Below, piece by piece: positions 1 through 7,883 of a DNA stretch of 16,478 bases. Numbering within the stretch: the first letter of the stretch is position 1; the number at the start of each line of letters is the position of its first letter. Origin of the DNA: a bacterium UBP6_UBA1177 (lineage in GTDB: Bacteria; UBP6; UBA1177); the NCBI GenBank assembly GCA_002310995.1, contig DBYV01000047.1, positions 31,048-47,525 on the forward strand, read 5' to 3'. The notes beneath the pieces were generated by a model. It searched no databases and had not been told where the DNA came from. It saw nothing but the letters and a program-made list of their open reading frames with translations. The position numbers were made by a program, and so were the translations under genes.

Positions 1-1
1 A

Positions 2-646
2 AACTGCAAACTTGATTTCAATAAAAAAGCGAACCAGATCTGCAAGACCGACAACCGCACCGGTGACAACATGGCAAATAAAGGTGTCGTAAAATTCAAC
101 GAACCAGATTCAAAATTCAACACGATCTTCCATCATTGGAAACCTGCTGATCTTCCGGGACACGAAAATGATGTTTATCTCGAGATCGCTGAAGAAGGCG
201 GAGAAAAGACATTCAAGCTCAACAAAGACTGGGAACTCCGCGGTGCAAATATGACTGATCCTTCTACGGAAGAAATGATTTCCAATAAAAATGATAGCAG
301 AATTTTCGACCATGACGGTGACGGAAATGCTGCTTTCACAATTAAGTTCAACGGTTTCGTAAGCGGTCCGATGTACTATGTCCAGAGACTCAGCCACATT
401 CTTACCGGCAAAGTCGTAAGCGAAGGAAAAATCGAAGGAAACGTTGAGTGGACTGACGAGCAGTTTGCTCATCCGGATACCCCGAATGCTACTCTTAAAG
501 GTCAGAAAACTACTGTTACCGATACCTCAAAAAGTGTTTTCCAGCTCGTAAAAGTTGATGATTCAATGGACTGTGCAACGCTTCTTGAGAATGCTGACAG
601 CATTTTCGACATCGCTGATCCGAATACAGATGTTCCGCTTGAATAA
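2..646 (+). CDS. Tandem lipoprotein paralogue 1, 5'-truncated by window edge
   Basis: The frame is open to the left edge, so the ATG at 71 is internal: the codons at 2-70 read NCKLDFNKKANQ then ICKTDNRTGDN, which align with the same region of the paralogue at 708-1790. About 214 C-terminal residues are visible. Over this stretch the two proteins are about two thirds identical by eye with only short gaps. Shared landmarks are CxTDNRTG, HWKP, ELRGA, DPSTE, an Asp-rich loop DHDGDG resembling a Ca-binding DxDxDG loop, YYVQRLSH, TGK, QKTTVT and DDSMDC. Two conserved Cys could form a disulfide. By analogy with the paralogue the missing N-terminus should carry a lipobox and acidic linker. I do not recognise an enzyme; DxDGDG-containing lipoproteins of this kind occur in Myxococcota-like genomes (from memory). 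Function is unknown, probably envelope or surface. Confidence 0.85.
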   Translation, partial: NCKLDFNKKANQICKTDNRTGDNMANKGVVKFNEPDSKFNTIFHHWKPADLPGHENDVYLEIAEEGGEKTFKLNKDWELRGANMTDPSTEEMISNKNDSRIFDHDGDGNAAFTIKFNGFVSGPMYYVQRLSHILTGKVVSEGKIEGNVEWTDEQFAHPDTPNATLKGQKTTVTDTSKSVFQLVKVDDSMDCATLLENADSIFDIADPNTDVPLE

Positions 647-669
647 TTCATCGGTTCTTTGATTTTTCG

Positions 670-695
670 AGCCCCTCTCCGGAGGGGCTTTTTTT
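670..695 (+). terminator. Intrinsic terminator between the paralogues
   Basis: A perfect 8-bp stem AGCCCCTC / GAGGGGCT (670-677 with 682-689) with a TCCG tetraloop is followed by a run of T to 695. It lies 24 bp after the stop of the first lipoprotein. The T-tract is immediately followed by the AAGGAG ribosome binding site (696-701) of the next gene. Confidence 0.9.
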
Positions 696-707
696 AAGGA
701 GTTTGTT

Positions 708-1790
708 ATGAAAAAACTTATTATTCTGTTTTTTGCAGGCTGTTTTTTGATTTTTATTGCATCATGCGGCGGAAACGAAGGCGGAAAGGAAGCGGAAAAA
801 GACTCTGAAAGCAATGCTGAAACAAGCAACGATGAAGCTGCTGAAAAAGATGACGAAGCTCCTGATGAAGAGACAACTGTTTCCGACAATGAAAACGGGG
901 AATCGGACGAAGCTGAGGAAGTGACTGAAACGCCCGACAGTGCCGAAACTGAGACCCCCAGTGAAAACATTTCTGAAAATTCTGTCACTGAAGAGGAGAT
1001 CGAATCGAATTTTGCCGGAACATGGGCTCAGAAAATTATTTTCAGATCACAGTCAAGCGCTACTTTCGCAAAAAATGTTCCGAGCGTGACAACGCGCTAC
1101 CTTGTTGTTGAGATCAGAAGAAACGAGAATGGTGAATTTGATTTTTTCAAAAAAGGCGACCGTATCTGCCGCACTGACAACCGGACAGGTAACAATGCTC
1201 TGACATTCGGCGTAGTCCGTTTCAACGAGCCCTTTTCCAAACTGAACACTGTTTTTTTCCACTGGAAACCGAAAGATATCCCGGGGCAGGAGAATGTGCC
1301 CTATCTTGAGATCGGAAAAGCTGACGGCGGATACACTTTCAGGCTCAACAGAGATTACGAACTGCGCGGTGCAAAGATGGACGATCCTTCGACTGAACCT
1401 ATGGTTGCAGATAAAAACGATCCTAGGATCTTTGACCATGATGAGGACGGACATCCTGCTTTCACGGTAGGATTCAGCGGCTTCGCGAATGGAGATATGT
1501 ACTATGTCCAGAGACTGAGCCACATAGTTACAGGAAAACTTGTCGCAGAGGGCAGGATAGAAGGCAATATCGAGTGGTGGGAGGATCAGTTCTCTCACCC
1601 TGACACGCCGGACAAGACTCTTGCTCTGCAGAAAACGACTGTCACGAATACAGAAAAGACAGTTTTTCAGATGATAAAAGTTGATGACTCAATGGATTGC
1701 GAAACTCTGCTTGAAAGAGCCGACAAAGGCGAGATCTTCGATATTGCCGATCCGAACACCGACGTTCCGCACAACAAATACGAAGAATAG
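708..1790 (+). CDS. Acidic-linker lipoprotein, tandem paralogue 2
   Basis: A 360-aa exported lipoprotein. Residues 1-20 form a signal peptide ending in a lipobox IASC (Cys20), followed by Gly-rich and then strongly acidic, low-complexity sequence to about residue 98 that looks like a flexible tether. Residues about 100-355 form the folded domain shared with the upstream gene: FAGTWAQK (start of a beta-rich domain), CRTDNRTG, HWKP, ELRGA, an Asp loop DHDEDG, YYVQRLSH, TGK, QKTTVT and DDSMDC. The start is set by AAGGAG at 696-701, 6 nt from the ATG. No promoter fits in the 61-bp gap beyond the terminator, so expression would come from read-through or from inside gene 1. The stop lies 3 bp from the convergent secA stop. 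I do not recognise a catalytic site; role unknown, probably outer-membrane or surface. Confidence 0.9.
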   Translation: MKKLIILFFAGCFLIFIASCGGNEGGKEAEKDSESNAETSNDEAAEKDDEAPDEETTVSDNENGESDEAEEVTETPDSAETETPSENISENSVTEEEIESNFAGTWAQKIIFRSQSSATFAKNVPSVTTRYLVVEIRRNENGEFDFFKKGDRICRTDNRTGNNALTFGVVRFNEPFSKLNTVFFHWKPKDIPGQENVPYLEIGKADGGYTFRLNRDYELRGAKMDDPSTEPMVADKNDPRIFDHDEDGHPAFTVGFSGFANGDMYYVQRLSHIVTGKLVAEGRIEGNIEWWEDQFSHPDTPDKTLALQKTTVTNTEKTVFQMIKVDDSMDCETLLERADKGEIFDIADPNTDVPHNKYEE

Positions 1791-1793
1791 GAT

Positions 1794-4526
1794 CTAATCG
1801 TAGATTCCTTTGCCCATGCAGCACTGTTTGAATTTCTTGCCGCTTCCGCATGGGCACGGATCGTTTCTTCCGACTTTCGGAGCATTGCGTTTGACAGGTT
1901 CTTTTTCAAGGTTCGGAGCAGTTGTGTTTTTCTGGACTTCGGCTTCTTTCTTCTGCTCTTTCTGCTCGAATTTTTCGACAGCTTCCTGTGTTACGACCTG
2001 AACTGAGAAAAGACGCTTTACAGCTTCGGTGTAGATGCTGAACATCATATCCTGGAACATCGCGAAACCTTCGCGTTTGTATTCTAGTTTCGGGTTTTTC
2101 TGTCCGTAGCCGCGCAGTCCGATGCCTTCACGGAGGTGGTCCATGCTGAGAAGATGGCGTCTCCAGAAGATGTCGAGAACTTCAAGAACGATGTGGCGCT
2201 CGATCTCGTTGCTGAGTTCCTTGTCGTACTGCGACATTTTCTTGTCGTACTGTTCAAGCAGGAAATCGTAGCATTTCTGCGCCATGATCTGCATCGCGGC
2301 TTCGTTTTTGTGCCCGATGTAGTTGTTCGGGTTGATGATGTCTGCGAACATACTTTCATCGAGCTGAGCGCGCATCTCTTCGTTGTATGCGAGAACTCCG
2401 GCGAGGAAATCCTTTACCATCGCGTAATCCCAGCTGTCCGGAGTCGATTTTTCCGGAATTATGTTGTTGAGATTTGTGTTGATGATATCTTCGATCATTG
2501 AGTAGATGACCTGTTTGTTTGCTTCACCGCCTGTCAGAATGCTGCGGCGCAGAGCGTAGATTGTCTTTCTCTGCTGGTTCATGACATCGTCGTATTCAAG
2601 GACGTTCTTACGGATGCTGAAGTTGTGCCCTTCGACCTTTTTCTGTGCGTTTTCGATTGATTTTGAGATGAGTTTGTGCTCAATCGGCTGATCGTCTTCA
2701 AGACCGAGACGCGACATTACGGTTGAAAGTCTTTCGCTGCCGAAAATACGCATAAGATCGTCTTCGAGACTGAGGTAGAATCTAGATGAACCGGGGTCAC
2801 CCTGACGCCCGCTTCGGCCTCTGAGCTGGTTATCGATTCGTCTTGATTCGTGGCGCTCTGTTCCGATGATGTGGAGACCGCCTGCAGCGAGAACTTCTTT
2901 CTTTTCTTCGGCACAGATTTTTTCGTATTTTGCGAGAATTTCCTTGAATTCCGGTGATTCAGTATCGACGAATTCCATTGTCGCTTCTGCTTCGGCGTAA
3001 GCCAGTTTTTCAGGATTTCCGCCAAGCACGATATCGGTTCCTCGGCCTGCCATGTTTGTTGCAATCGTGATTGTTCCTTTTCTTCCGGCCTGAGCGACGA
3101 CGTCAGCTTCCTTCATATGGAATTTCGCGTTGAGGACATTGTGCTTGATTCCCTGTTTTGTGAGAAGGTTGCTCAGTCTTTCCGATTTTTCTACCGAAAC
3201 GGTACCAACGAGAACCGGCTGGCCTTTTGCATTTTTTTCAAGAATCGCTTTGACAACAGCGTTTTCCTTTGCAACCTGTGTTTTGTAGATTTGATCTGGC
3301 ATATCCTGCCTGATGACGGGTTTGTTCGTCGGAATTACGGTGACTCCGAGGTTATAGATTTCGGCAAACTCACGCGCTTCGGTGTCGGCGGTTCCTGTCA
3401 TACCCGAAAGTTTGTCGTACATTCTGAAGAAATTCTGGTATGTGATGGTTGCCAGAGTCTGGTTTTCGCGCTCGACTTTGACACCTTCCTTTGCTTCTAG
3501 AGCCTGGTGGAGACCGTCGCTGTAACGCCTTCCTTCCATGAGTCGTCCGGTAAATTCGTCAACGATCATGACTTTGTCTACGCCGTCGATGTTTTTGACG
3601 ACATAATCGACATCAAGATGGAACATGAAGTTCGCCTTCAGAGCCTGCTGGACGTGATGAACGAGCTCAAGATTTTCCGGTGCGTAAAGGTTGGTGACAC
3701 CGAGAAGATTTTCGACCCTGTAGATACCTTCCTGTGTGAGAATCGCGTTTTTCGCCTTTTCATCCTTCGTGAAGTGTTCTTCTTCCTTGAGGGTTCTGAC
3801 GACTGCATTGACTTTGACGTAAAGATCTGTACTTTCATCGCTCGGACCCGAAATAATGAGCGGAGTTCTTGCCTCATCGATAAGAATTGAGTCAACCTCG
3901 TCAACGATTGCGTAACGAAGATCGCGCTGGACATAGTTGTTTATGTCGTATTTCATGTTGTCGCGCAGATAGTCGAAGCCGAATTCGCTGTTTGTGCCGT
4001 AGGTTATATCGCTGTTGTACGCAATTCTTCTTTCTTTTGTGCCCATTCCGTTGAGAATCGTTCCGACCGAAAGACCGAGGAATTTGTAGATTCTTCCCAT
4101 CCATTCGGCGTCGCGGGCAGCAAGGTAGTCGTTGACTGTGACAAGGTGTGCGCCGCGTCCTTCCAGAGCGTTGAGGTACATCGGAAGAGTTGCGACGAGC
4201 GTTTTACCTTCACCGGTTTTCATTTCGGCGATTCTTCCTTTGTGGAGAACTATGCCGCCGACAAGCTGAACATCGTAGTGCCTCATTCCGAGAACTCTTT
4301 TGCCTGCCTCACGGACAACAGCAAAAGCTTCCGGCAGAACTGAATCAAGCGATTCGCCGTTTGCTATTCTCTGCTTGAAATCGGCTGTTTTTGCCGCCAG
4401 ATCAGCGTCGGAAAGGTTCTTCAGCGAATCTTCGAAACTGTTGATCTGAGCTATTACCGGCCTGATTGACTTCAAAAAACGGTCGTTTTCAGTGCCGAAA
4501 ATCTTTTTGAACAAGTATTTGAACAT
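1794..4526 (-). CDS. secA: Preprotein translocase ATPase SecA
   Basis: The 910-aa motor ATPase of the Sec pathway drives unfolded preproteins through SecYEG. Visible motifs: Walker A TGEGKT (104-109), DEAD-like box VDEVDS (208-213), DEARTPLIISG (217-227), SGMTGTA in the nucleotide-binding core, IATNMAGRGTD, GTERHESRRIDNQLRGRSGRQGD split over the second ATPase half, and a C-terminal SEC-C zinc site (Cys891, Cys893, Cys902, Cys903) of the CxC...CC type that binds SecB or the ribosome. A poorly conserved linker rich in Glu/Lys precedes it. Length is normal. Start: GGGAG at 4534-4538, 7 nt from the ATG. It is the second gene of an operon, 24 bp behind the zinc protein and probably served by the promoter at 4883-4910. 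Substrates would include the lipoproteins encoded on both sides. Confidence 0.98.
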   Translation of the reverse strand: MFKYLFKKIFGTENDRFLKSIRPVIAQINSFEDSLKNLSDADLAAKTADFKQRIANGESLDSVLPEAFAVVREAGKRVLGMRHYDVQLVGGIVLHKGRIAEMKTGEGKTLVATLPMYLNALEGRGAHLVTVNDYLAARDAEWMGRIYKFLGLSVGTILNGMGTKERRIAYNSDITYGTNSEFGFDYLRDNMKYDINNYVQRDLRYAIVDEVDSILIDEARTPLIISGPSDESTDLYVKVNAVVRTLKEEEHFTKDEKAKNAILTQEGIYRVENLLGVTNLYAPENLELVHHVQQALKANFMFHLDVDYVVKNIDGVDKVMIVDEFTGRLMEGRRYSDGLHQALEAKEGVKVERENQTLATITYQNFFRMYDKLSGMTGTADTEAREFAEIYNLGVTVIPTNKPVIRQDMPDQIYKTQVAKENAVVKAILEKNAKGQPVLVGTVSVEKSERLSNLLTKQGIKHNVLNAKFHMKEADVVAQAGRKGTITIATNMAGRGTDIVLGGNPEKLAYAEAEATMEFVDTESPEFKEILAKYEKICAEEKKEVLAAGGLHIIGTERHESRRIDNQLRGRSGRQGDPGSSRFYLSLEDDLMRIFGSERLSTVMSRLGLEDDQPIEHKLISKSIENAQKKVEGHNFSIRKNVLEYDDVMNQQRKTIYALRRSILTGGEANKQVIYSMIEDIINTNLNNIIPEKSTPDSWDYAMVKDFLAGVLAYNEEMRAQLDESMFADIINPNNYIGHKNEAAMQIMAQKCYDFLLEQYDKKMSQYDKELSNEIERHIVLEVLDIFWRRHLLSMDHLREGIGLRGYGQKNPKLEYKREGFAMFQDMMFSIYTEAVKRLFSVQVVTQEAVEKFEQKEQKKEAEVQKNTTAPNLEKEPVKRNAPKVGRNDPCPCGSGKKFKQCCMGKGIYD

Positions 4527-4550
4527 ATCGGAACTCCCGATTTTGAAGAA

Positions 4551-4853
4551 TTAAAATTTGAAAAGGTCGCTAAGCTGTGTTTTTGCCTCGATTTCCTCAC
4601 TTCCGTCCTCGCCTTCGTTTTTGATGAACTCAAACGAAGCGCAGAAATTGGCTTTGTCTCTTTCTCGGATGAAGGAACGCGAATCTTCACGGCATTCGTT
4701 GGTGTAATTCTCGTCGTGGAAACGACAGTTCATGCAACAGTGAAGGTCAGAGTAGCAGAACGGGCATACATCCTGTCTGCCGACTTTTCCGCGGATGTCC
4801 TCAAGTTCGTCATCAAGCGATTTTTTGCAGTTGTGACAGATATAAACAGCCAT
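4551..4853 (-). CDS. Small Cys-rich zinc-binding protein upstream of secA
   Basis: A 100-aa cytoplasmic protein with nine Cys: CxxC at 6-9, CxxC at 30-33 (a zinc-ribbon pair), then Cys39/Cys40, Cys43, His46, Cys54 and Cys71, which could form a second metal site. Conserved-looking stretches are DVCPFC, DLHCCMNCRFHD, NECRE and DKANFC. I recall uncharacterised deltaproteobacterial proteins with this DLHxCxNC...NxCRE...NFC pattern, but no known function. The acidic tail ends in LSDLFKF. The start is the ATG at 4853: GGAGGG at 4858-4863 lies 4 nt upstream. An in-frame TTG at 4871 would place that SD inside the gene, so it is rejected. It leads an operon with secA (24-bp gap), with a sigma70-like promoter about 30 bp upstream. 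A role in translation, folding or Sec handover is only inference. Confidence 0.85.
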   Translation of the reverse strand: MAVYICHNCKKSLDDELEDIRGKVGRQDVCPFCYSDLHCCMNCRFHDENYTNECREDSRSFIRERDKANFCASFEFIKNEGEDGSEEIEAKTQLSDLFKF

Positions 4854-4857
4854 TTTT

Positions 4858-4863
4858 CCCTCC
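4858..4863 (-). promoter_or_regulatory. Ribosome binding site fixing the zinc-protein start
   Basis: GGAGGG on the minus strand, 4 nt before the ATG at 4853. It decides the start against the longer TTG-initiated frame, which would include this site in coding sequence. Confidence 0.8.
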
Positions 4864-4882
4864 AAAAACAATAAAACGCGGA

Positions 4883-4910
4883 ATTATAGGCATAAATATA
4901 TAAAAATCAA
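4883..4910 (-). promoter_or_regulatory. Sigma70-like promoter of the zinc protein-secA operon
   Basis: Minus strand: -35 TTGATT (4910-4905), 16-bp AT-rich spacer, perfect -10 TATAAT (4888-4883). The predicted transcription start falls near 4876, giving a leader of about 23 nt to the ATG at 4853. The AT-rich 4872-4931 gap holds no other clear signal for the minus strand. Confidence 0.75.
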
Positions 4911-4931
4911 ATGTATAATGATGATTGCGGT

Positions 4932-7772
4932 CTATCTTACGCAGCGGACATGGTAGGGGTAGTGATAGAATTTGTTGTGTTTCGGCATATAATCTTGTGA
5001 GTCGTCAGGCTCTATTACAATTGCCAGTTCGTTTGTCATAGAGCTTGAAAAGAATGTGGTTGATGTCCAGAAACCGTAGTCCCACGGCATATCGAGAGGC
5101 CATGAATCGTTGTCGGAATCGTAGTTTATAATTGAAGTAAGTTCGTTTTTATTCGGCAGTCTCCAGTCGGAAAATCCTGCGTATTCAAGGTTTTCGCAGT
5201 AGGCGAGGGCTTCCTGCCATGTTTCTATTTCGGTGTAAGTTTTCTGCCATACCAGACCGCTTGAATAGTCTTTTGCTATACTGTCACCGCTTACGCTTGA
5301 TATTTCAAAGTTTGCTGCCGGAAGTCCTTTGCCGCGGACGCACATCACATTGTAAATGCTTGATTTTGTAGCAAGGTAGTAGATGAAACCTTTGTTCGGA
5401 TGGAATATCCACACTCTCTCCGGATCGTTTTTGTAAAATGCGGATGTCCACAGATAGTTGCCGCTGCCGGATACCGGAATATCTGTAAAATATCCCGTAT
5501 TGATTGACGTGCTGGAACCGGAGTAGAGGACTATTGTCATTATTTCCTGCGGTGCCGGCATTCTCCAGTCGGAAAATCCTGCGTATTCAAGGTTTTCGCA
5601 GTAGGCGAAGGCATCGTTCCAAGTGTAAGCCTTTTTTGAAATTGTCTGCTGCCACTGCAATTCGGTATTTTTGTCGATGACGATGGTTTCATCTGAAACA
5701 GTTTTCAAGACCAGACTTTGCTGTTTGCATTTTCCTTTTGCCGCATACTGAGCATCCTGACCGTAAAAATCTTTTCCCTCTGCCGGGCACTGAATAACAT
5801 CTTCCATGCTGTAACAGCTCTGTTGTCCAGAACAGATGTTGCCGAGTGTCGGAGCAGTCGCAACTTTGTTGCATCCGCCGTCATTCCAGCTGAAACCTTC
5901 AAGGCATCCGCAGTAATAAATAGTTGCATTCACAGGGGTACAGACTTTGTCCGAGTTTGCGATTTTTGAACAGGGATCGCTGTCGCACGGATTGACGCAT
6001 TGTGAGCCGTTCCAGCTGTATCCTTCGGCGCATTCGCACTTGTATGCTGATTCTGTTTCAGGTAAGCATGCACCTGTTGAACTGGGCATATCGCATGATT
6101 CCGGTTTGCAAGGATTTTTAACGCATTCGGAACCTTTCAGGAAGTAGCCTTCTTCACAGACATCAGATCTCACGCAGCGTGCAAAATACTCAGGAATTAC
6201 ATCGCCTTCTCCTTTGGACATCATTTTCAGTTCGCCATAGACAAAATCAACTATGTTTACCATGCCGCCTTGTGATGTGGCTGAGAAAAAAACCAACATG
6301 TCATGCATCGGCGTGATCGGAAAATCAGTTGCCGGTCTGTATTTTTCGTAGTTTATAATTGAAGCAAGTTCGTTTCTGTTGGGCAGTCTCCAGTCGGAAT
6401 ATCCTGCATAAATCAGGTTTTCACAGTAGAAAAGCGCTTCTTTCCATTTTGTCATTCCTTTGTCTGTGTAATTTTTCTGCCACATAAGCCCGCTTGCGGA
6501 ATCGGTAAGAACTTTGTCACCGTTGACTGTTGATTCTTCAAACACAGGAGCAGGGGATTCATCGCCGCGGACGCACACAGCTGCACGTTGATTATAGTTG
6601 TTGAAGAGTGAAGATGTTGTACCGGATGAAATGGAGAGTGACCACGGCTGGTTGTTGTAGTGGAAGATTTCAGAAGCCCAGACAGCACTCTCCTGAAGCG
6701 GGAAATATATTTCGTTAAGTTCCTTGTCTTCATTTGTAACAGGCGCGATCGACATGAGCTCATGCAGTTTTGGCAGCCTCCAGTCGTTTTTTCCGGCATA
6801 ACTCAGGTTCCCGCATATCTCTGCGGCTTCGTTCCATGAGTATGATGTGTATTCAGGCAGATGGTGCCATTCAAGTCCTGTGTTTCTGTTTACAATAGTC
6901 GGTTCATCAGGAAAGTCGGAATTTACTGTGAAATCTTTCGGAGAGCAGAAGCCGAGCTTTGCATACTGAGCATCCTGACCGTAAAAAACTTCGTCGTTTT
7001 CTGCCGGGCACTCTATTTCTCCGCCGTTATTGTAGCAGGAGTACATCCCTGTGCAGATGTTTGCCAAAGCAGGTTTCTGCGCTATACAGCCGCGTCTTTC
7101 TCCCCACCACCAGTAGTTTTCATCGCATTCGCATATATATCTGCCGGCTGTTGAATTAAAGCAGGTTCCTGTGGCATTAGGGATATCTTTGCACGGTTCG
7201 TTTTCACACGGCTCTGCACATTTTTCTCCGTCCCATAAGTAAGCAGGCAGACATTTGAAATAGCAGCGGTTGTAAGATGTCTCTTCGCTGTAAACGGCCG
7301 TTGCTGAAGGTTCCCACTCTTCGCCGTTCCAAGTCTGTGTTACCTCTGAAACTTTGGTCCACTGGGCATTTTCGGGAAGTCCTGTGCAGTTTTCCTTTCT
7401 CTCGTCGGCTTTGCAACGCGCTCCTTCCCATGCATATCCTTCCCAAGTGTAGTTTTCCTTGCATTTGCAGGAATATTCCTCTTCCTCTGAAACACATTCG
7501 CCGGTAGAATTTTCTATATTTTTACAGGGATTTTTACTGCACGGATCTTCCGGCACTTTATCTTTATCATCATCTGTATCCGCATCATGTTCGTCATTGT
7601 CGTCTGTATCACTTTCATCATCGTCGTTTTCATCAACCTCGGCAATGTCGTTGTCATCATCGGTGTCGTAGTCAGAATCGTCGATGACGGCAGTCCCATC
7701 TTTTTTTGAACTGCTGCATGAAACAGCCGCAACAAGCAGTAAAACAACAAAAAATAAAAAGAAATTTTTCAT
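4932..7772 (-). CDS. Lipoprotein with duplicated EGF-like / DUF1566 (Lcl_C) unit
   Basis: A 946-aa surface lipoprotein. Lipobox AVSC (Cys19), then an Asp-rich linker (31-72). Two homologous units follow. Unit A: EGF-like Cys modules 76-120 and 187-229, a spacer with its own Cys (129-185), a linker with NIC...SCY...CPAE...FYGQDAQY...C (238-276), then DUF1566 domains at about 283-402 and 407-535. Unit B: Cys modules 539-592 and 593-634, the same linker (646-682), then DUF1566 domains at about 690-813 and 818-946. Each DUF1566 shows a GLxWQ-like start, a Trp before an Ala/Cys-Asn-Leu stretch, DWR(L/M)P and a final CVR; in the last the CVR is the C-terminus. Lcl-type DUF1566 domains in Legionella bind host or matrix polymers, so adhesion is the inferred role. 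Start: GGAGG at 7779-7783, 6 nt away. In the 111-bp gap upstream (7773-7883) I see only a weak TTGAAT-like -35, so co-transcription with the upstream gene is possible. Confidence 0.92.
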   Translation of the reverse strand: MKNFFLFFVVLLLVAAVSCSSSKKDGTAVIDDSDYDTDDDNDIAEVDENDDDESDTDDNDEHDADTDDDKDKVPEDPCSKNPCKNIENSTGECVSEEEEYSCKCKENYTWEGYAWEGARCKADERKENCTGLPENAQWTKVSEVTQTWNGEEWEPSATAVYSEETSYNRCYFKCLPAYLWDGEKCAEPCENEPCKDIPNATGTCFNSTAGRYICECDENYWWWGERRGCIAQKPALANICTGMYSCYNNGGEIECPAENDEVFYGQDAQYAKLGFCSPKDFTVNSDFPDEPTIVNRNTGLEWHHLPEYTSYSWNEAAEICGNLSYAGKNDWRLPKLHELMSIAPVTNEDKELNEIYFPLQESAVWASEIFHYNNQPWSLSISSGTTSSLFNNYNQRAAVCVRGDESPAPVFEESTVNGDKVLTDSASGLMWQKNYTDKGMTKWKEALFYCENLIYAGYSDWRLPNRNELASIINYEKYRPATDFPITPMHDMLVFFSATSQGGMVNIVDFVYGELKMMSKGEGDVIPEYFARCVRSDVCEEGYFLKGSECVKNPCKPESCDMPSSTGACLPETESAYKCECAEGYSWNGSQCVNPCDSDPCSKIANSDKVCTPVNATIYYCGCLEGFSWNDGGCNKVATAPTLGNICSGQQSCYSMEDVIQCPAEGKDFYGQDAQYAAKGKCKQQSLVLKTVSDETIVIDKNTELQWQQTISKKAYTWNDAFAYCENLEYAGFSDWRMPAPQEIMTIVLYSGSSTSINTGYFTDIPVSGSGNYLWTSAFYKNDPERVWIFHPNKGFIYYLATKSSIYNVMCVRGKGLPAANFEISSVSGDSIAKDYSSGLVWQKTYTEIETWQEALAYCENLEYAGFSDWRLPNKNELTSIINYDSDNDSWPLDMPWDYGFWTSTTFFSSSMTNELAIVIEPDDSQDYMPKHNKFYHYPYHVRCVR
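5160..5206. repeat. 47-bp exact direct repeat, copy in DUF1566 domain 4
   Basis: Identical over 47 bp to 5562-5608. It encodes the YCENLEYAGFSDWR stretch of the fourth DUF1566 domain and diverges sharply on both sides, consistent with recent duplication or gene conversion inside one gene. Confidence 0.9.
5562..5608. repeat. 47-bp exact direct repeat, copy in DUF1566 domain 3
   Basis: Partner of 5160-5206, encoding the same stretch in the third DUF1566 domain, 402 bp away (134 codons, in frame). A diverged relative with changed bases lies at about 6385-6432 in domain 2. Confidence 0.9.
5743..5769. repeat. 27-bp exact repeat in the GQDAQY linker (unit B)
   Basis: Identical over 27 bp to 6961-6987. 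It encodes FYGQDAQYA of the Cys linker in unit B and, with the 47-bp pair, marks the history of internal duplication of the gene. Confidence 0.85.
6961..6987. repeat. 27-bp exact repeat in the GQDAQY linker (unit A)
   Basis: Partner of 5743-5769, in the corresponding linker of unit A. Confidence 0.85.
7557..7682. repeat. Trinucleotide-rich stretch encoding an Asp-rich linker
   Basis: Minus-strand codons here are nearly all GAT/GAC/GAA with interspersed Asn, Ser, Thr and Val, encoding residues 31-72 of the DUF1566 lipoprotein. On the plus strand it appears as imperfect runs of TCA/TCG triplets. Length changes by slippage would be in frame. Confidence 0.7.
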
Positions 7773-7883
7773 GGCAATCCTCCGAAAGAGAAACGCAAAA
7801 CAAAACGCAGTAATTTTGCTGATAAAAAATGAAAATTCAAGAAGCTATTGAGATTTTAAAAGGTAGCTGTGATTTGTCCAGGC

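Noticed and set aside
71..646. ATG at 71 as the start of a complete 191-aa gene
   Set aside because: No SD, the frame is open to the left edge, and residues before 71 align with the paralogue.
1810..2001. Short plus-strand frames within secA (1810-2001, 2136-2501, 3117-3500, 3507-3890)
   Set aside because: Antisense shadows of secA without SD or homology.
4914..4919. TATAAT on the plus strand as a promoter
   Set aside because: No plus-strand gene follows (the next gene is on the minus strand) and there is no paired -35; chance in AT-rich DNA.
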